This document shows positions 11,365 through 23,500 of a stretch of 64,000 nucleotides of DNA, in pieces (the first letter of the stretch is position 1; the number at the start of each line of letters is the position of its first letter). The stretch comes from Linum tenue (Eukaryota; Streptophyta; Magnoliopsida; Malpighiales; Linaceae). Under the pieces are notes generated by a model, which was given only the letters and a program-made list of their open reading frames with translations, did not search any database and was not told the DNA's origin. The position numbers and the translations under genes are program-made. The stretch spans positions 34,265,608 to 34,329,607 of the forward strand of contig CAMGYJ010000010.1 of the NCBI GenBank assembly GCA_946122785.1, written 5' to 3'.

Positions 11365-11460
11365 CACCAATTTACGGTTTAGCGATCAGGGTTTAGGGTT
11401 TAATGATTTGGGTTTAGCGATTAGGATTTAGGGGTTAGCGATTAGGGTTTAGGGTTTGGT
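11365..11460. repeat. Degenerate telomere-like repeats (block 2)
   Basis: GGTTTAGCGATCAGGGTTTA and variants repeat about every 14-16 bp. The block directly precedes the 42-bp tandem array at 11462. Confidence 0.65.
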
Positions 11461-11461
11461 T

Positions 11462-11587
11462 GGTATTAGTATGCGATGGTCAGATATTAATCTATGTGTG
11501 GTGGGTATTAGTCTGCGATGGTCAGATATTAATATGTTTGTGGTGGGTATTAGTATGGGATGGTCAGATATTAGTCTGTGTGTGGTG
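11462..11587. repeat. 42-bp tandem repeat, three copies plus decayed extension
   Basis: Three consecutive 42-bp units start GGTATTAG, contain GATGGTCAGATATTA and end TGTGGTG. Degenerate half-units based on GGATATTAG continue to about 11690. Because 42 is divisible by three, the array is open in one plus frame, but there is no sign that it codes. Confidence 0.8.
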
Positions 11588-12387
11588 AGTATTAGTTTGT
11601 ATGGTGAGGATATTATTTACGGGATGACTGGATATTGGTCTTAGGCGGTGGGATATTAGTCTGGGTGTTGTGAATGCTTGTTATGGTAAACAGATATTAT
11701 TCTAGGTAGCTTTATTTTGTGTGGATGTTTATCTATGTTTGTTTGTGTTGATATTTAGTTTAAACAAATCCATAATAAAATAAAGTCGTTTTTCGACAAA
11801 CCGTGATAAAACTAGTATTTAATGTCATTCCAATTTGGCAATCCCATAATCTAAAAGTTGTATCCAGATACAACGAATAAATATTCAGACATAATATAAT
11901 AGATATCTCAACCGCACAGAACTAATATAAGTGAACTAGCATCCATATAGGGTAGAGAAGTATCTAGATAGAGTAAATAAATATCCAAACATCACATAAC
12001 TAATATCTGAACAATCAATTATAAAATAATATCCACATCATCAAAAAGTAGTATCTCAACCATGCTAATTGTTAACCACTATGAAAGGAACTAATATTCT
12101 AGATCTACAAATCGAATCCCAGATCCCGACCGCACAACTATCTAGGCAATTGAAAACTGATATCCTGCCCGAACAAAACTAATATTGGAACGAACACAAA
12201 ACATATCCACAAAACCCAGAAAACAAAGCAACCTAGATCCAGTCAAATCCAAAAAATTCACAAACCCAACAACCCAGACACAGATACAATCAAATCCACA
12301 AACCCAGAAAACATCCACAAAATCCACAAAAGAAAGCAAACCAGATCCAGTCAAATCTAAGTTACCAGAAAACAAATCCATCAAACT

Positions 12388-15300
12388 TAGGGGTGTGCAG
12401 TGGTCCGGTTCGGTCTAAAACCGGACCGACCCGCGAGAGGACCGGACCGAAAACAAGCATAGGTTGTGGACCATGGCCCGGACCAAATGCTTGGCCGGGT
12501 CGGGTCGGACCGAACCGTACATGGTCCGGTACGGTCCGGACCAAACCACGAACCGTCCTCCATCCAAAATTGCTATGGCGCTCGGCCACTCGAAATGCTG
12601 TCTGCTGCTACCTAAATGTAAAAATGACCATTAATAATAATGGCCAGTTGGCCACTAGTCTTGCATAAAACTAACCCCCACATTGAGCAACTTTCACCAA
12701 CTTTAATGATAAACCTAGTTAACAAAATATTTCACCAATTAGGCAGTCACCTCCCTAAAAACAATATCAATCATCCAACTATGTTCATCGAAAATGAAAA
12801 TAAATCGCTCCATTGTCAAATTCAAATTACATAAATCTAAAAATGTCTTTGTTGGATCATAAATCTGCAGCCTCAAGTTCTCCACCATGAGAACACCTTT
12901 TGATAAATCTTGTGCATCCTGGAGAACATCAACCTCTTCCTGACCCTGTAAAATACAAATATGCAATTTTAAATTGTATAATAGTACAAGGGAGAACAAA
13001 CTAGAAGGAGAAATAATTTCATTATTCCAAATAAAAGTTATTTCACCTTGTTCATCATTGCCATTGGCATCCTTGTCTAAATTAATAACACCATCACCAG
13101 TATTGTCCTTCAATTTCTGCACAGCTATAAGTTTAATAATAAAGATTAGGACATTATTAATGAATGAACAATGGACAACAACACAAGTAAAATCTAAGAA
13201 ATGAGAATGGAACAGTGGCGCTAGATATACAAAATTGAACCAAACACATGAAACACTCACCAGCCTCCATTTTCTCCACGTCAGAAACATCTTCTTCGAA
13301 AGAAAGTGGCTGCAGCTCTGTGCGAAGCCAATTCTGGGTGCAAATGAGAACCTCAACTAGATTAGGAGTCAATGAGCTCCTGAAAGCATCAATCACGCGC
13401 CCTCCAGTACTAAAGGCAGACTCCGATGAAACTGTGGATACGGGAAAAGCTAGAACATCCTTAGCCATATGAGCAAGTATAGGAAATCTCACACTATTCG
13501 CCTTCCACCATGAAAGAATCTCAATTGGACCATCCTCGACTTCCTCCTTTAAATACTTATCTAACTCGCTACTACTCATACTCCCATCTTTTGGTTTATT
13601 GCATCTCCTGAACTCAGCCATCAAATCATCTTCATCATCATCTACATTAATGTTACCAGATGAACCTTTATCATTTGAGTTGTCTTCTCCCATTTTACTT
13701 GCAAGCAGATTCCTATAGTACTCAAAAATCTCATATGTAGCCTTATTCACTTGCTCTGCAAGTTTTTCCCCCAATCCATTCTCATGATATATCTTCGTCA
13801 GAGCAAATTCAACGTACTTGAACTTGCACATAGGATTCAGAACAGCAGCAACATAAAGCAGTTTGTTCATTTTCTCCACGTCTCCCCAATATGTCTCATA
13901 CTTTTTCTTCATTCTTGATGCCATTTCAGAGAAACCAGTATCTTCATCCTTCTCCCACTTCATGAGCAATCGATAAAGAGAAGAAACTTCATCAAAAAAT
14001 ATGTTTGATGTGGCATACAAGGACCCAGAAACCTTCATCGTGAACTCATAGAATTTCTTTAGAAAAGGGAGGATACGTCTCACATTAGCCCAATCAGTAG
14101 GTCCAGGAGCTCCAATCAATACTCCATTTTTATCCTCCTTCAGAAACAGATCTGCACTAAAATTCAAATCAGATACTGAATATAATGCAAAAGCTTTTTC
14201 ATACTTCTCTGCTGCTTCTAACATTAAATACGTTGAGTTCCAACGAGTAGGCACATCAAGAGACAAACCGCTTTTGCTGTCTGAACTTTGAAGCAAAGCA
14301 AACTCACGAAACTTGTGCAGTCTAGAAGGTGTTTGCTTTACATATCTAACTGCTTCTCTAACTCTTTTGATAGAAATGTGTATTTCTTTTAATCCCTCTT
14401 GCACAACCAGATTGATGATATGAGCTACACAACGCATGTGAATGTATTTTCCACCCAGCACACATGATCCTTGTTTCACAAACATGCTTTTCAAATATCC
14501 AACGCCAGTGTCATTCGAGCTTGCATTATCAACCGTAATAGTAAAAACACTGTCTATCCCCCATTCAACCAAACATGTCTGAATAGACTCTGCAATGTCT
14601 TTACCCTTATGACTGAAGATTGAGCGAAAGTTAATGATTCTCTTTTGTAACTTCCAATCATCATCAATAAAATGAGCCGTAAGACACATATAATTAGTTC
14701 TCTGTAGTGAAGTCCAAGTGTCTGTAGTCAAACTGACCCTCCTAGTACCTGTAGAGCTATTCAAAAGCATCTTGAGTTTTTCCTTTTCCTCAAAATACCA
14801 ATCAAAGCAATCTCTTGAAACAGTCCACCTGGAAGGCATATTAAACCTAGGACAAGCATCTGCCATAAAAAGTTTGAATCCAAGATGCTCCACAAACTTG
14901 AATGGCAATTCATCCATAATAATCATGCGAGCAAGAGACTTCCTTATTTTGTACTGATCAAACTTCCAGCCTGCCACACTAGCATCACCTGCACCATTTG
15001 GCGTTATACTTAACAGTTGTTGAGCAGTGTCCTTACCATTACCATTAGTTTGAGCATTACAAGCATTTGGGGGGTTCATATGCTTCTTCATGGCAGAAGT
15101 TCCGTTATTAACCGGATGCGCTGCATAATCTTTACCACAATATTTGCAGCTAGCTCTCACTTCTCCTTTTTCATTAAGGTACTTCTTAAATTGGGTCCAA
15201 ACATCAGATTTCAGAGGCGGTGCCTTTCCCTTTTTCTTGACTTTTCTTGTAGCAGGCTCCTCTTGCCCTTGAGCTTGAGTGCCTTCCAAAGTCGCAGCTT

Positions 15301-16242
15301 CCTGTCTACCAGTTTCAGCAGGCTGGTTTGCTTGTGAAACATTCTGGGCTTGATCAACATGCTGTAAATTGTCCGACATCTGCATGTTGGAGTGATGTAT
15401 AAGGTATTTCGGTCATCCATGAAAGAACAGTACCAGTTAAATAACAATAATAAACCAATACAAAGCAGTTAAAAGCACCCTGCTCATTCATGTGTTTTCA
15501 CTAAAGACAAGAACAAATAAACCATTCTGTTATCTTTCCTCTCCTGTTGCCATGAGTCCCTGACCCATAACTCAAGCATTGTTTAAACGTTTATATAGTT
15601 TATTTTAATTCTATTTATATAAACTAATAAACTATACAGAGTTACCATACCAACTCAGCATGAAGCTGCGGCCTATGAACAAGGAAGAAAGACAATGGTG
15701 GGGAATATAAGTGATAGAATAAGAGGGCACAAGTCATAAACTCCAGGATTGCAATATTTATTTGGTTACCTTGCGTCCTTAACTTGAGTCTTGAGATGAC
15801 CGGCGATAGTGAGTGACGACTGACGACAGAAGACGGACTAATGACAACGGCGGACGGCGGCTTTATGTGTTTGCTTTCGCTTAGGATAGGCTCGAGAGGT
15901 CAGTGTTTGCTATTGACTATGACGGCTCGACTACTATCGTAGACTCGTAGTTATTATATGTTATAATTTAATAATTTATACAAGGTAGGTAGGGCAGGCC
16001 GAAGGCCGGAAGTGATTACTGATTGATTAGGAATACAATTATACAAGGAAATTATAGTGTACGGTCCGGTCCGGTTTTGGAGGCATTTTCTCGGTTTCGG
16101 TCTGGACCGGACCAGAGACCGAAATTCCTCAATAAGGTGGACCAAGGCCCGGACCTAAAACGCAACGGTCCGGCTCGGCTCGGTTTTGGAGCCGGTTCGG
16201 TCCGGTTCGGTTCGGGTAGGACCGCACCATTGCACACCCCTA
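12388..16242 (-). mobile_element. Complete autonomous hAT transposon with perfect 8-bp TSD
   Basis: The left end reads TAGGGGTGTGCAGTGGTCCG and the right end, reverse complemented, TAGGGGTGTGCAATGGTGCG. The 8-bp duplications ATCAAACT at 12380-12387 and 16243-16250 are identical. Both ends carry clusters of GGTCCGG/CCGGACC words (about 12405-12545 and 16060-16220), likely transposase-binding subterminal repeats. One BED-type hAT transposase gene lies inside on the minus strand. The perfect duplication and open gene argue for a recent insertion. Confidence 0.93.
12929..15385 (-). CDS. hAT transposase (BED zinc finger, RICESLEEPER/Ac-type)
   Basis: Exon 1 (15385-13261) is open throughout. Inferred exons 2 (13124-13047) and 3 (12945-12929, ending in TGA) give ~739 aa; introns use GTGAGT and GTGAAA donors. 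Residues ~1-55 are Gln/Lys-rich. A BED-type finger follows (SCKYCGKDYA with a downstream H/C pair). The RNase H-like core includes TTDTWTS and TVDNASSND. The C-terminal dimerisation domain includes LSWWKANSVRFPILAHMAKD and STVSSESAFSTGGRVID. Length and domain order are normal for plant Ac-like transposases, and no stop or shift was seen in the core. The last two small exons are the least certain part. Confidence 0.88.
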
Positions 16243-16854
16243 ATCAAACTCATCCAAAAAAATGTAGGAAAAGGAAAACTCAGATCTAGTCGAAGTCATG
16301 CAACCCTAACTCCAATATACTCAAACGAACATGAGTATCCATAACAAAGGAAAAAAATCTATGCTACCTTAGTCAACGAAGTTATTCTTTCTTCAACGAC
16401 GGTCATCAACCAACCCCTTCGTCGTCGCCGCTTCGTCTGCACCGTCAAAACAAGCCCGCTTCGTCTGCACCTTAAACGCCGTCCACCAACCCCTTCGTCG
16501 CTGCCGCTTCGTCTGCACCGTCGTCGCCGTCAAACCAACCTGGCCGCTATCATCGTTATCGCGAGAGGAAAAGGAGAGGAAAGAGAAAGGGAGTGGAAAT
16601 GATCGATTTTTGGAGAGAGAGGGGGGGAACGTGTCTGGCGGAGAAAGATTAGAGAGGGGAGGATTTTGAGTAAAACAAGTGGTGTTTTTTTAATTTGGGG
16701 GACCGGCGGTCCCCATTTTCTTTTCCCATGGGCTTGGGCCAGCCGATGGCTCGGCTCTCCTGCCTTGATGGCACCAATCTTCCTCCACGGATGGATCGTG
16801 GCTTGGCGACGTGGCTGCCCATCTAGCCCTATAAGTATCTCCTAACAAAAAACC
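16243..16854. mobile_element. Right half of the TIR shell element
   Basis: This continues the element interrupted at 12387 and begins with the second ATCAAACT target copy. It holds CGTCGTCGCCGCTTCGTCTGC direct repeats (about 16410-16530), a GA-rich stretch (16560-16665) and the right terminal inverted repeat (about 16810-16854). No gene is seen. Confidence 0.5.
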
Positions 16855-17219
16855 ATGTTAGGAGTATAACTAAGTTGAGGAAGCAGGGTTACCCTCAAAG
16901 TGGGGAGCAAAGGTTATCAGGAGTCGCCAGAAAGCGAATCTAGCTGATGATCTCGAGGGGTCGGCAACTGGGCTATGAATTTCTCGGCCCACCGCCCAAG
17001 CCCTGTCCTCTCGAGTTTTTGCACAGACTGTGGTTAGGTTGGAGAGTTCTATTAGTTGGGTAGCTAATCCGAACTCAACCAATTTTCTTTTGGAGCCGGG
17101 GGTTGTAGAATGTAGAGATTGGAACAAATTAGGTTTACTGGTGCCGCTATATTTTATTGGACCACGTGGTTTTTTATGTGTTATTATGTCCTCTAAAAAG
17201 AATCAAGTATATCATCATG
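16855..17219. other. Intergenic, no gene recognised
   Basis: Mixed-composition sequence. Short open frames on both strands (about 16870-17239) have no recognisable domain. It may be a remnant of an old retroelement, which I cannot support. Confidence 0.4.
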
Positions 17220-17652
17220 TTAAGTGTTCAAACACCTAATTTACTCATTTTTTTATTCATTCACGCCATATTCACGTTATTTACTTAAGAGTGTTGATTA
17301 TTCACGCAATCAATACTGTTAGGTCAGGCAACATGATGTTTATTCACGCATATTGTTATTTATTCACGTCATTGTAAAATAAAATTTTAAACTGTGAAGT
17401 ATATAAAAATCGATGTCATTGTATAGATTATTATTAATGCAACACATTTTTACAGATTAATTGAGAATCCAAATTTAATTATAGAAACTATATCTACTAC
17501 AAATTTTTAGGGGAAAATGTTTGATTTTTCATTTACGCGAATAACTTACACTCTTACGTGAACAACCATAGTATTATGTGAATAAGCACAAAATGGCGTG
17601 AATGAGCAAAATATGCGTGAAATTTTTTAACTTTAGGTGTTTTGTCACCTAA
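17220..17652. mobile_element. MITE-like foldback element with TTCACGC/GCGTGAA motifs
   Basis: The ends TTAAGTGTTCAAACACCTAA and, reverse complemented, TTAGGTGACAAAACACCTAA form ~20-bp inverted repeats, each itself nearly palindromic. The left half has at least five ATTCACG[CT] words and the right half has the inverse (ACGTGAA, GTGAATAAG, GCGTGAA), so the whole element could fold into a long imperfect hairpin. It is AT-rich and noncoding. Confidence 0.6.
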
Positions 17653-18340
17653 CGTGACAATTTTTTTTCCTTTCCGAAAATCAGCTCAGAGTTCTACAAC
17701 CGGAATTTGGTTCAACTCTTCACAACCGATCAATGGAACCTATTTTTTCTTTTTCATTTCTCCTTCCGTCCTTCGTACCTCTTTTTTGTTTTCCATTGAA
17801 AGTTTTTTTCTGCAGGTTTTTTCTGGTTATGTTTCGGGAAAAAGTTTACTGGCATGAATCGATCGTTCCCCTCGACCCTCCATTTTCGTCGAACTGATTG
17901 ATGCCGCCCAATCCAGCCGATCGAAAGCCAGAGTAAAGAGAAATTTTCCTTCCTCTCCATCGTACTGCCAACTAAAATCTTCTTTTGAGTAAAGGTGCAA
18001 TCAATCAACTAGAACAATTAAGTATAAGGGGATTTTCAAAGGTATCTACACCTGGACAAGAGATAGAGACTAATTTCCATAACAAGAACCATGTACTTCT
18101 CGTCAATACGATAAGAAAATATGAATGAACTTTAGCTAGCTAATCAATACTTGAATCAGATCTGCAATCAGGCTTTTGTTACATGCAACATACTTAGCTG
18201 AAATGCATTGGTTAACAGTTCTAACAAATGAGGTTTGAATCTCTACTCAGAGTTTACGGAGACATTGATTTGAGCCAGAAAAAACATCGCATTCTACGTA
18301 AACTGTTGCTGCTTTACCATCTCATTATTTAAAATCATCT
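17653..18340. other. Intergenic, no gene recognised
   Basis: Pyrimidine-rich at 17640-17830, then mixed. Short frames only, no known domain. Nothing else identified. Confidence 0.4.
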
Positions 18341-18770
18341 AAATTACACGTTTATTCGCTCAAATTACACAAATCTTTCACGTTTGCCACTCAAATTACT
18401 TTTCTTTCTTATTCGTTGCTACTAGCTTCTGGAATTTACCGCCTCGTCTATGAAAAGCTGCAGTACTAATCGAAGTATAATCTTACCCCAAAGTGTGATT
18501 AGATCCATCGGCAGTAGTGCTTGGTAAATCATATAGGTAAAGCAAGTGGAATGATGATGTGGGAAAATATATTTTTTAATTTCCACGTCATCTAGTTAAC
18601 GGTCAAACTTTATACTTGACTGCCATGTATGACAAATTTAATGGAGTGTAACGGTCGGTGACTAACTATGAAATTATTTGTAAAGTTATTGATCAAATAA
18701 GAAAGAAAAGTAATTTGGATGTCAAACGTTAAAGATTTCTATAATTTGAGTGACCAAAGGAGTAATTTAG
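18341..18770. mobile_element. MITE-like element with ~75-bp inverted repeats
   Basis: From 18341, AAATTAC...CTCAAATTA...AAATCTTTCACGTTTG...AAATTACTTTTCTTTCTTAT is matched in reverse complement from 18770 inward, ending at AATAAGAAAGAAAAGTAATT. The arms are ~80% similar by eye, and the loop of ~270 bp is noncoding. The 'CACTCAAATTA' style resembles non-autonomous MULEs common in plants. A clear target duplication was not found. Confidence 0.6.
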
Positions 18771-19083
18771 TCCTTCTAAAAATATGTATTGAATAAGTTA
18801 TTGAAATGATTCGTAAAAATATGGATTGAAGTTTGTTTTTGGGTAATGTCTATTTTTTATCCAAACTTTTTTCAGATTCTTTAATATTATCCAAACCTAT
18901 CGAAATACTAAGAATTAGCCAAATGTTAACTTCCAGTTAGCAATTTTGTTGATAATATTTACTTAGCAACATGATACTGTCGATCATAGTCGGGCCATCT
19001 TTTGCAATTGCACATGATATGTAGAAATTTACGCTTCTTCAATATAGATTTACATTTTCTATTCATCTCACTTTGGTTCTACG
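18771..19083. other. Intergenic, no gene recognised
   Basis: AT-rich noncoding stretch between the MITE and the MULE target site. No open frame or repeat recognised. Confidence 0.4.
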
Positions 19084-19093
19084 TAGAAACTAC

Positions 19094-19368
19094 GGGTAAT
19101 TAGCATAAACGGTCACTAACCTTTTCACTTTGTACAAAACGGTCACAAAACTTCAATTTGTAACCTATCGGTAACTAACGTTTGGCCGTATTTCAAAACA
19201 GTGATTCCGTCCTTCTCCGTCGAAAACTCTGTTATATTTGTACAGTCAGCATGCCACATCACCAAATATATTAATTAAAAATGAAGTTAGAAAGACCCAA
19301 CCCACCTGACTCCTATTCTGAACCCAACCCACCCACCCGACCATTATTGTATAGCTGCTCCCCTCTTT
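19094..19368 (+). repeat. Left TIR of the MULE
   Basis: It matches the right TIR (23862-24138) in reverse complement, with only indels and a few substitutions in the inner third (the CCCAACCCACC-rich part). In MuDR-type elements TIRs carry both the transposase sites and the promoters. Here the GRF gene start (19506) lies ~140 bp inside this TIR. Confidence 0.9.
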
Positions 19369-19505
19369 AAGAACCAATAAACCCTTATTCCCTCTCAACC
19401 TCTTTGGTCTCTCTCATTTCTTATTTCCCCCTCTCTCAAACCTAGTCAGAGAACAAGAAAATCTCAATCCAAAATCTGTCTGGAGTAAAGAAGATCCAAA
19501 TCATC

Positions 19506-19997
19506 ATGGGTTCCCTCCCTACTTGCAAGTGTCAAGAAAGAGTTGTTCTTCTAACATCATGGACGGAAGAGAATCCTGGGAGAAGGTTCCTCCGCTGTAA
19601 GAGAAAGTACATGGTAAGGATGGTCGATTATGTTGTGATTTCAGTGTTCATAAGATGATTATTTGGTAACATTATCTTTCTTTTTCTTTTTATGAAGAAA
19701 TTCCCCAATCATTGTGATTACTTTGAATGGGTCGATCCTCGAGTTGAAGATAGGGCAAGGGTTGTCATAAATGGTCTTTTAAGAAAGATTAACAACATGG
19801 AGAGAAGATCAAAGGAAGAGAGTCAGCTAGAGTGTAGCTCACATCTGAATGCCGCTGCATCTTTTACATCTACTGCAAGAAACACGGATCAATCTAAAAT
19901 AGGCAACCGAAGTGAAGATCTATTTGCACGGATGATGAATCTGATTTATGTTGTTATTTGTGTAACTGTAGGAATAATTGTTGGTAGATATGTGTAA
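19506..19997 (+). CDS. GRF zinc-finger protein with C-terminal membrane segment, carried by the MULE
   Basis: Two exons, 19506-19613 and 19698-19997 (84-nt GT-AG intron), give 135 aa. The GRF-type finger has Cys7-x-Cys9, Cys31 (RRFLRC) and Cys42 (NHCDYFEWVD), the usual ligand spacing and the conserved YFEW. Residues ~55-75 look helical and charged. The last ~21 residues (IYVVICVTVGIIVG core) form a likely membrane anchor. Small GRF-finger plus transmembrane proteins are common in plant genomes, and many may be transposon-borne. It sits where mudrB sits in maize MuDR. Its function is unknown; GRF fingers elsewhere bind single-stranded nucleic acid. Confidence 0.85.
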
Positions 19998-19999
19998 TT

Positions 20000-20537
20000 G
20001 AACAAAAGCATTTATCATTGTTAAATGTGTGGTTGTGAACCTCTGTCCGATCTATAATTCTTAATGTTAGTCATTGTTGCTGGGTTTGTTGACTAGGTGT
20101 GGCTCATGTAACACAAAGGTCACACCCCGTGCTAACAAACAAAAAAAAGGTCAGACACGAAATCACTTGGTGACAGGTCGGTCATAATGGTTTAAAGGTT
20201 ACAACCAAATGGTCATGATGGTTTTGGGGTTGTAACAAAATGGTCATTCGATAGTCTTGTACATGGAAGCAGGAATCTGTAAGATCAACTGCATAACACA
20301 AACCTGTGGAAGAATTAACACAAACCTGCAATTACATTTATCCTTAGAACATGTTCAAACATAAGGATTACAGTAGTTCGTCAAGACAATTACATCCTAC
20401 TTAACATGGATAGGCTCATCAAAAAGGATGCATCGAGCCATCAACATGTTCAAAATTAGAGTTTCCTGAAGTTGCCACAGTGACAATCAGACCTCAACAA
20501 AAAATGAGGATGTACACTACCCTAGTGATGCTCGATC
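20000..20537. other. Interior of the MULE between the two convergent genes
   Basis: Noncoding intergenic part of the MULE. It contains short repeats of 'AATGGTCAT' and 'GGTTACAACC' type (20160-20250) and probably both 3' UTRs. No further gene is seen. Confidence 0.5.
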
Positions 20538-23500
20538 TTAGTTTTGAAGCCTGCCCGTACTACCCTTTCGAACTGTCACCTTGGTCCTCATTCTTAGACC
20601 TGCTAAGTTGCCTTCATAGTTCGGAGAAGAGGAAGGAATTATTGGTGTTGGCATGAATGTTAAACCTTCGAACCCCGCATGCTGAGGAGACAAAGCTGGT
20701 GGAGATGTGGCTGCTGGAGATGATCCTCCATGTCTAGGAGGGGATGCAGCTGCTGAAGATGATCCTCCATGATCCTGTTAGTAAATTCATAGAAAAATGC
20801 AACTTGTAAATGAATCATCAAGTGGAAATGTTTGAAGGAATTTATAGAAAGATACTGACCTTGCTGTGAAATCGACTGTTGTGACCTTTCTCATGGCATA
20901 TGGTGCACGTCATCTCAATTCCAGCCTGTGACATAGCTTTATACTGTGTTCCATGCTTGTTTTTCTTGCTCTTCAACAACTCCCATGCTTCTTTGCGTCT
21001 CTTCTTTTGTCTAGGACCTCTCTTTTTCTCAACAAAGGTAGGCGACTCCAGTTCAATGCATCCTTCGTGAATCCATTGGGTGGAATCATTGAGAGGGCGG
21101 ACAGCAATCGAATATGAACTCTTGCATCTATCCACCCGATAGCAATCAGCAACATAATTTTCAAGAGGTTCACTGTTCATTTGCATGCATGCTATTGCGT
21201 GTTGACAAGGAATGCCGCTTAGCTGCCATCGACCACATGCACAAGTCCGATTCATCATATCAACCACATACCTACCTCTGTGAGATTGCACTTGGTACTC
21301 CCTATTCCCGTTGAAAGTCGGGAAACAAAATGCAGCCCAATCTTTGTATTTGTGCAACCTCTTAATTGGCTTTGGGCAAATAAGAATCCCTTTCTCCTCT
21401 AGACGCTTCATTTGTCTCTTTCTCGCAGCAACCCGTTTCATAACCTTCCCAAATATATCCTCCAAGCATGATAAGATTGGCATGTCTCTTGACTCGAGGA
21501 TGTACTTGTTGAAGCTCTCACAATGATTGTTGACTCCCATATCAGATTTGCATACTGTTCTATAGAATGCCTTGCACCACTGACTGCTATCTCTTTCCAT
21601 CATCCACTGATGTGGTGTTTGATCACCTATCTTGTACCCTTCTCCAACAGTATTCAACTCCTCCATTGCTGCCCTATATTCAGCCAAGTAAGTTGCACTT
21701 GCAGCTGCATAAAAAATGTCCTTCAGCTTCTTCGATCGAGTAAACTTGCCACTGAAGTTTACGTACATATGCCTAACACAATAACGATGTTCGGCATTTG
21801 GGAACATTGCATGCATCACATTCATCAATCCCTATAAATAGAAACAAGTATTGAATCAATAATTGGACATGTGCGATAATCCATAAAAAATCATGAGCAT
21901 AAAAAGAAACTGACCTTTTGCCTATCCGACATAAAGGTCCATTCTGTTGATTGGTCTATGTCCAAGTCCTCGGCTAGGTGTGCAATGAACCACTCCCATG
22001 ACTCCTGGCATTCTTTTTCCACGATTGCCCATGCAATAGGATACATGCAATCGTTCCCATCAACACCCACAGCAGAAAGTAGCTGCCATCCAGGCATAGC
22101 CTTGAGAAAACAACCATCAACCCCAATCACCTTCCGACATCCAGCCTTGAATCCTTCTTTTATAGGACCCAAACATATGTATATCTTCTCAAAGACTCTT
22201 AAGCTATGTTCAATAACCACTGTTGTTCCCGGGTTTCTCACTTCCAACTCCTTCTTGTAAGCATAAAGCTTTGCAAACTGAAGACTGTCCTCCCCATGAA
22301 CAATCTGCAACGCTAGCTGTTTGGTTCTATAAGCCTTCATTCGATTGATCTTGATGCTCAAATCTGTCATCACAGTCTGCTGAAGGTTTGGAATTGACCA
22401 CGACGGGTCCACCCGCCATCGAGATAAATATTTCTTCACTATAAATGATGGTGCAGCAGCTCTTAGGTCCTCATCAACCCCACAAGTATGTTGAAGCATC
22501 GCTGTCCTAATCTGCACGGTGTCACAATCTTTCACCTTCGTAGCATATAACTTGAAACCACACTTATGTTGACACACACAGATGACACGCTTCTTATCAT
22601 TGGTTGGAAACCTGACATCTCTTCTTTGAGTCACTGCATGTGCTTTACATGCTTCTTTGAACTCATCAAAAGATCCAACGAGTTGACCAACCTTTAACTC
22701 AGGGAAAACCATATCTCTTTCAGCCCTAAACTCCGGAAAAATAGTGTCCACATTGAACACATCATCGTCTTCTTCACTTCCCCAGCCTGTCTTCTCCATT
22801 AACTCACTTTCACTTGCATATTCATCCTCCCTCTCAAGTTCACCATCATGTACTTCGGCTTCATACGTAGATGGTTGACCCTTGTGAGATGAACCCATTT
22901 GCTTGCTTATTTTTCTCTTTTCATTTGCACCCATAGGGACTCTAACCTCTTCCCCATCCCTGTCAACATAATGGCTGCCACTAGTCTCCATATGCTTCAA
23001 ATAGAGGTTGATGACCCTCTCTTCAGGAATATAGCCACACATCTCTAATACATCTTTATCAGTTTCTAAAAGCTTCAACCCATCCTTCATATCTCGACCT
23101 GGCATCAACCAAAAATAGTGCAAAACTTGTTCCACCCCAGCTGTTCTCACCATATCCTTGATCTCTAGCATTGACAACTTGTCACCATCCACAGAGTCGA
23201 AAAAATCAACCTTGCCATTACAGTAACCCCCGTCAAGTAGCTGTCCCATGCTGTGCATTTTAATGGTGAAGAGGCCAGAGGTTCCTACAAAATGGTAAAT
23301 GATCAATTTAGCAACAAAGTCTTTGCAGCAATAGAATTTGAAGCAACATCAAGCTTCTATCACTTTTCATTCTAGAAAAAACAATACGACAATTTTTTAA
23401 TGGGGACCATTTGCTTTTCTCTACATTATTGCTCACTATATGACAACAAAATTGCATTTGTTTATGTCCACTGCACCCACATGCACCCAAAGTGGTCCAC

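Larger units (their letters stand above)
10212..12387. mobile_element. Left half of a TIR element (MULE-like shell) split by the hAT insertion
   Basis: GGTCTTTTGTTAGTAGATAC at 10212 is matched in reverse complement by GGTTTTTTGTTAGGAGATAC ending at 16854. The similarity continues through ACTTATAGGG and a GCCACG-containing stretch for about 45 bp. The interior is noncoding: an early GC-balanced stretch, then TTTAGGG-like and GATATTAG-rich repeats, then an AT-rich segment with CCACAAAACCCAGAAAA-type motifs. No transposase is visible. No convincing 9-bp target duplication was found at 10203-10211 versus 16855-16863, so the superfamily is unproven. Confidence 0.5.

Noticed and set aside
12739..13356. 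Separate 205-aa minus-strand gene beside the hAT transposase
   Set aside because: It overlaps the transposase 3' exons and introns; its only sensible segment is explained by the small transposase exon 2.
10203..16863. 9-bp target duplication proving the outer TIR shell is a MULE
   Set aside because: The 9 bases outside the two ends (TACTATTTG and ATGTTAGGA) do not match, so the superfamily was left open.
16870..17239. Gene fragment with LINE-like similarity
   Set aside because: Short frames on both strands without a diagnostic motif; the resemblance was too weak to name.
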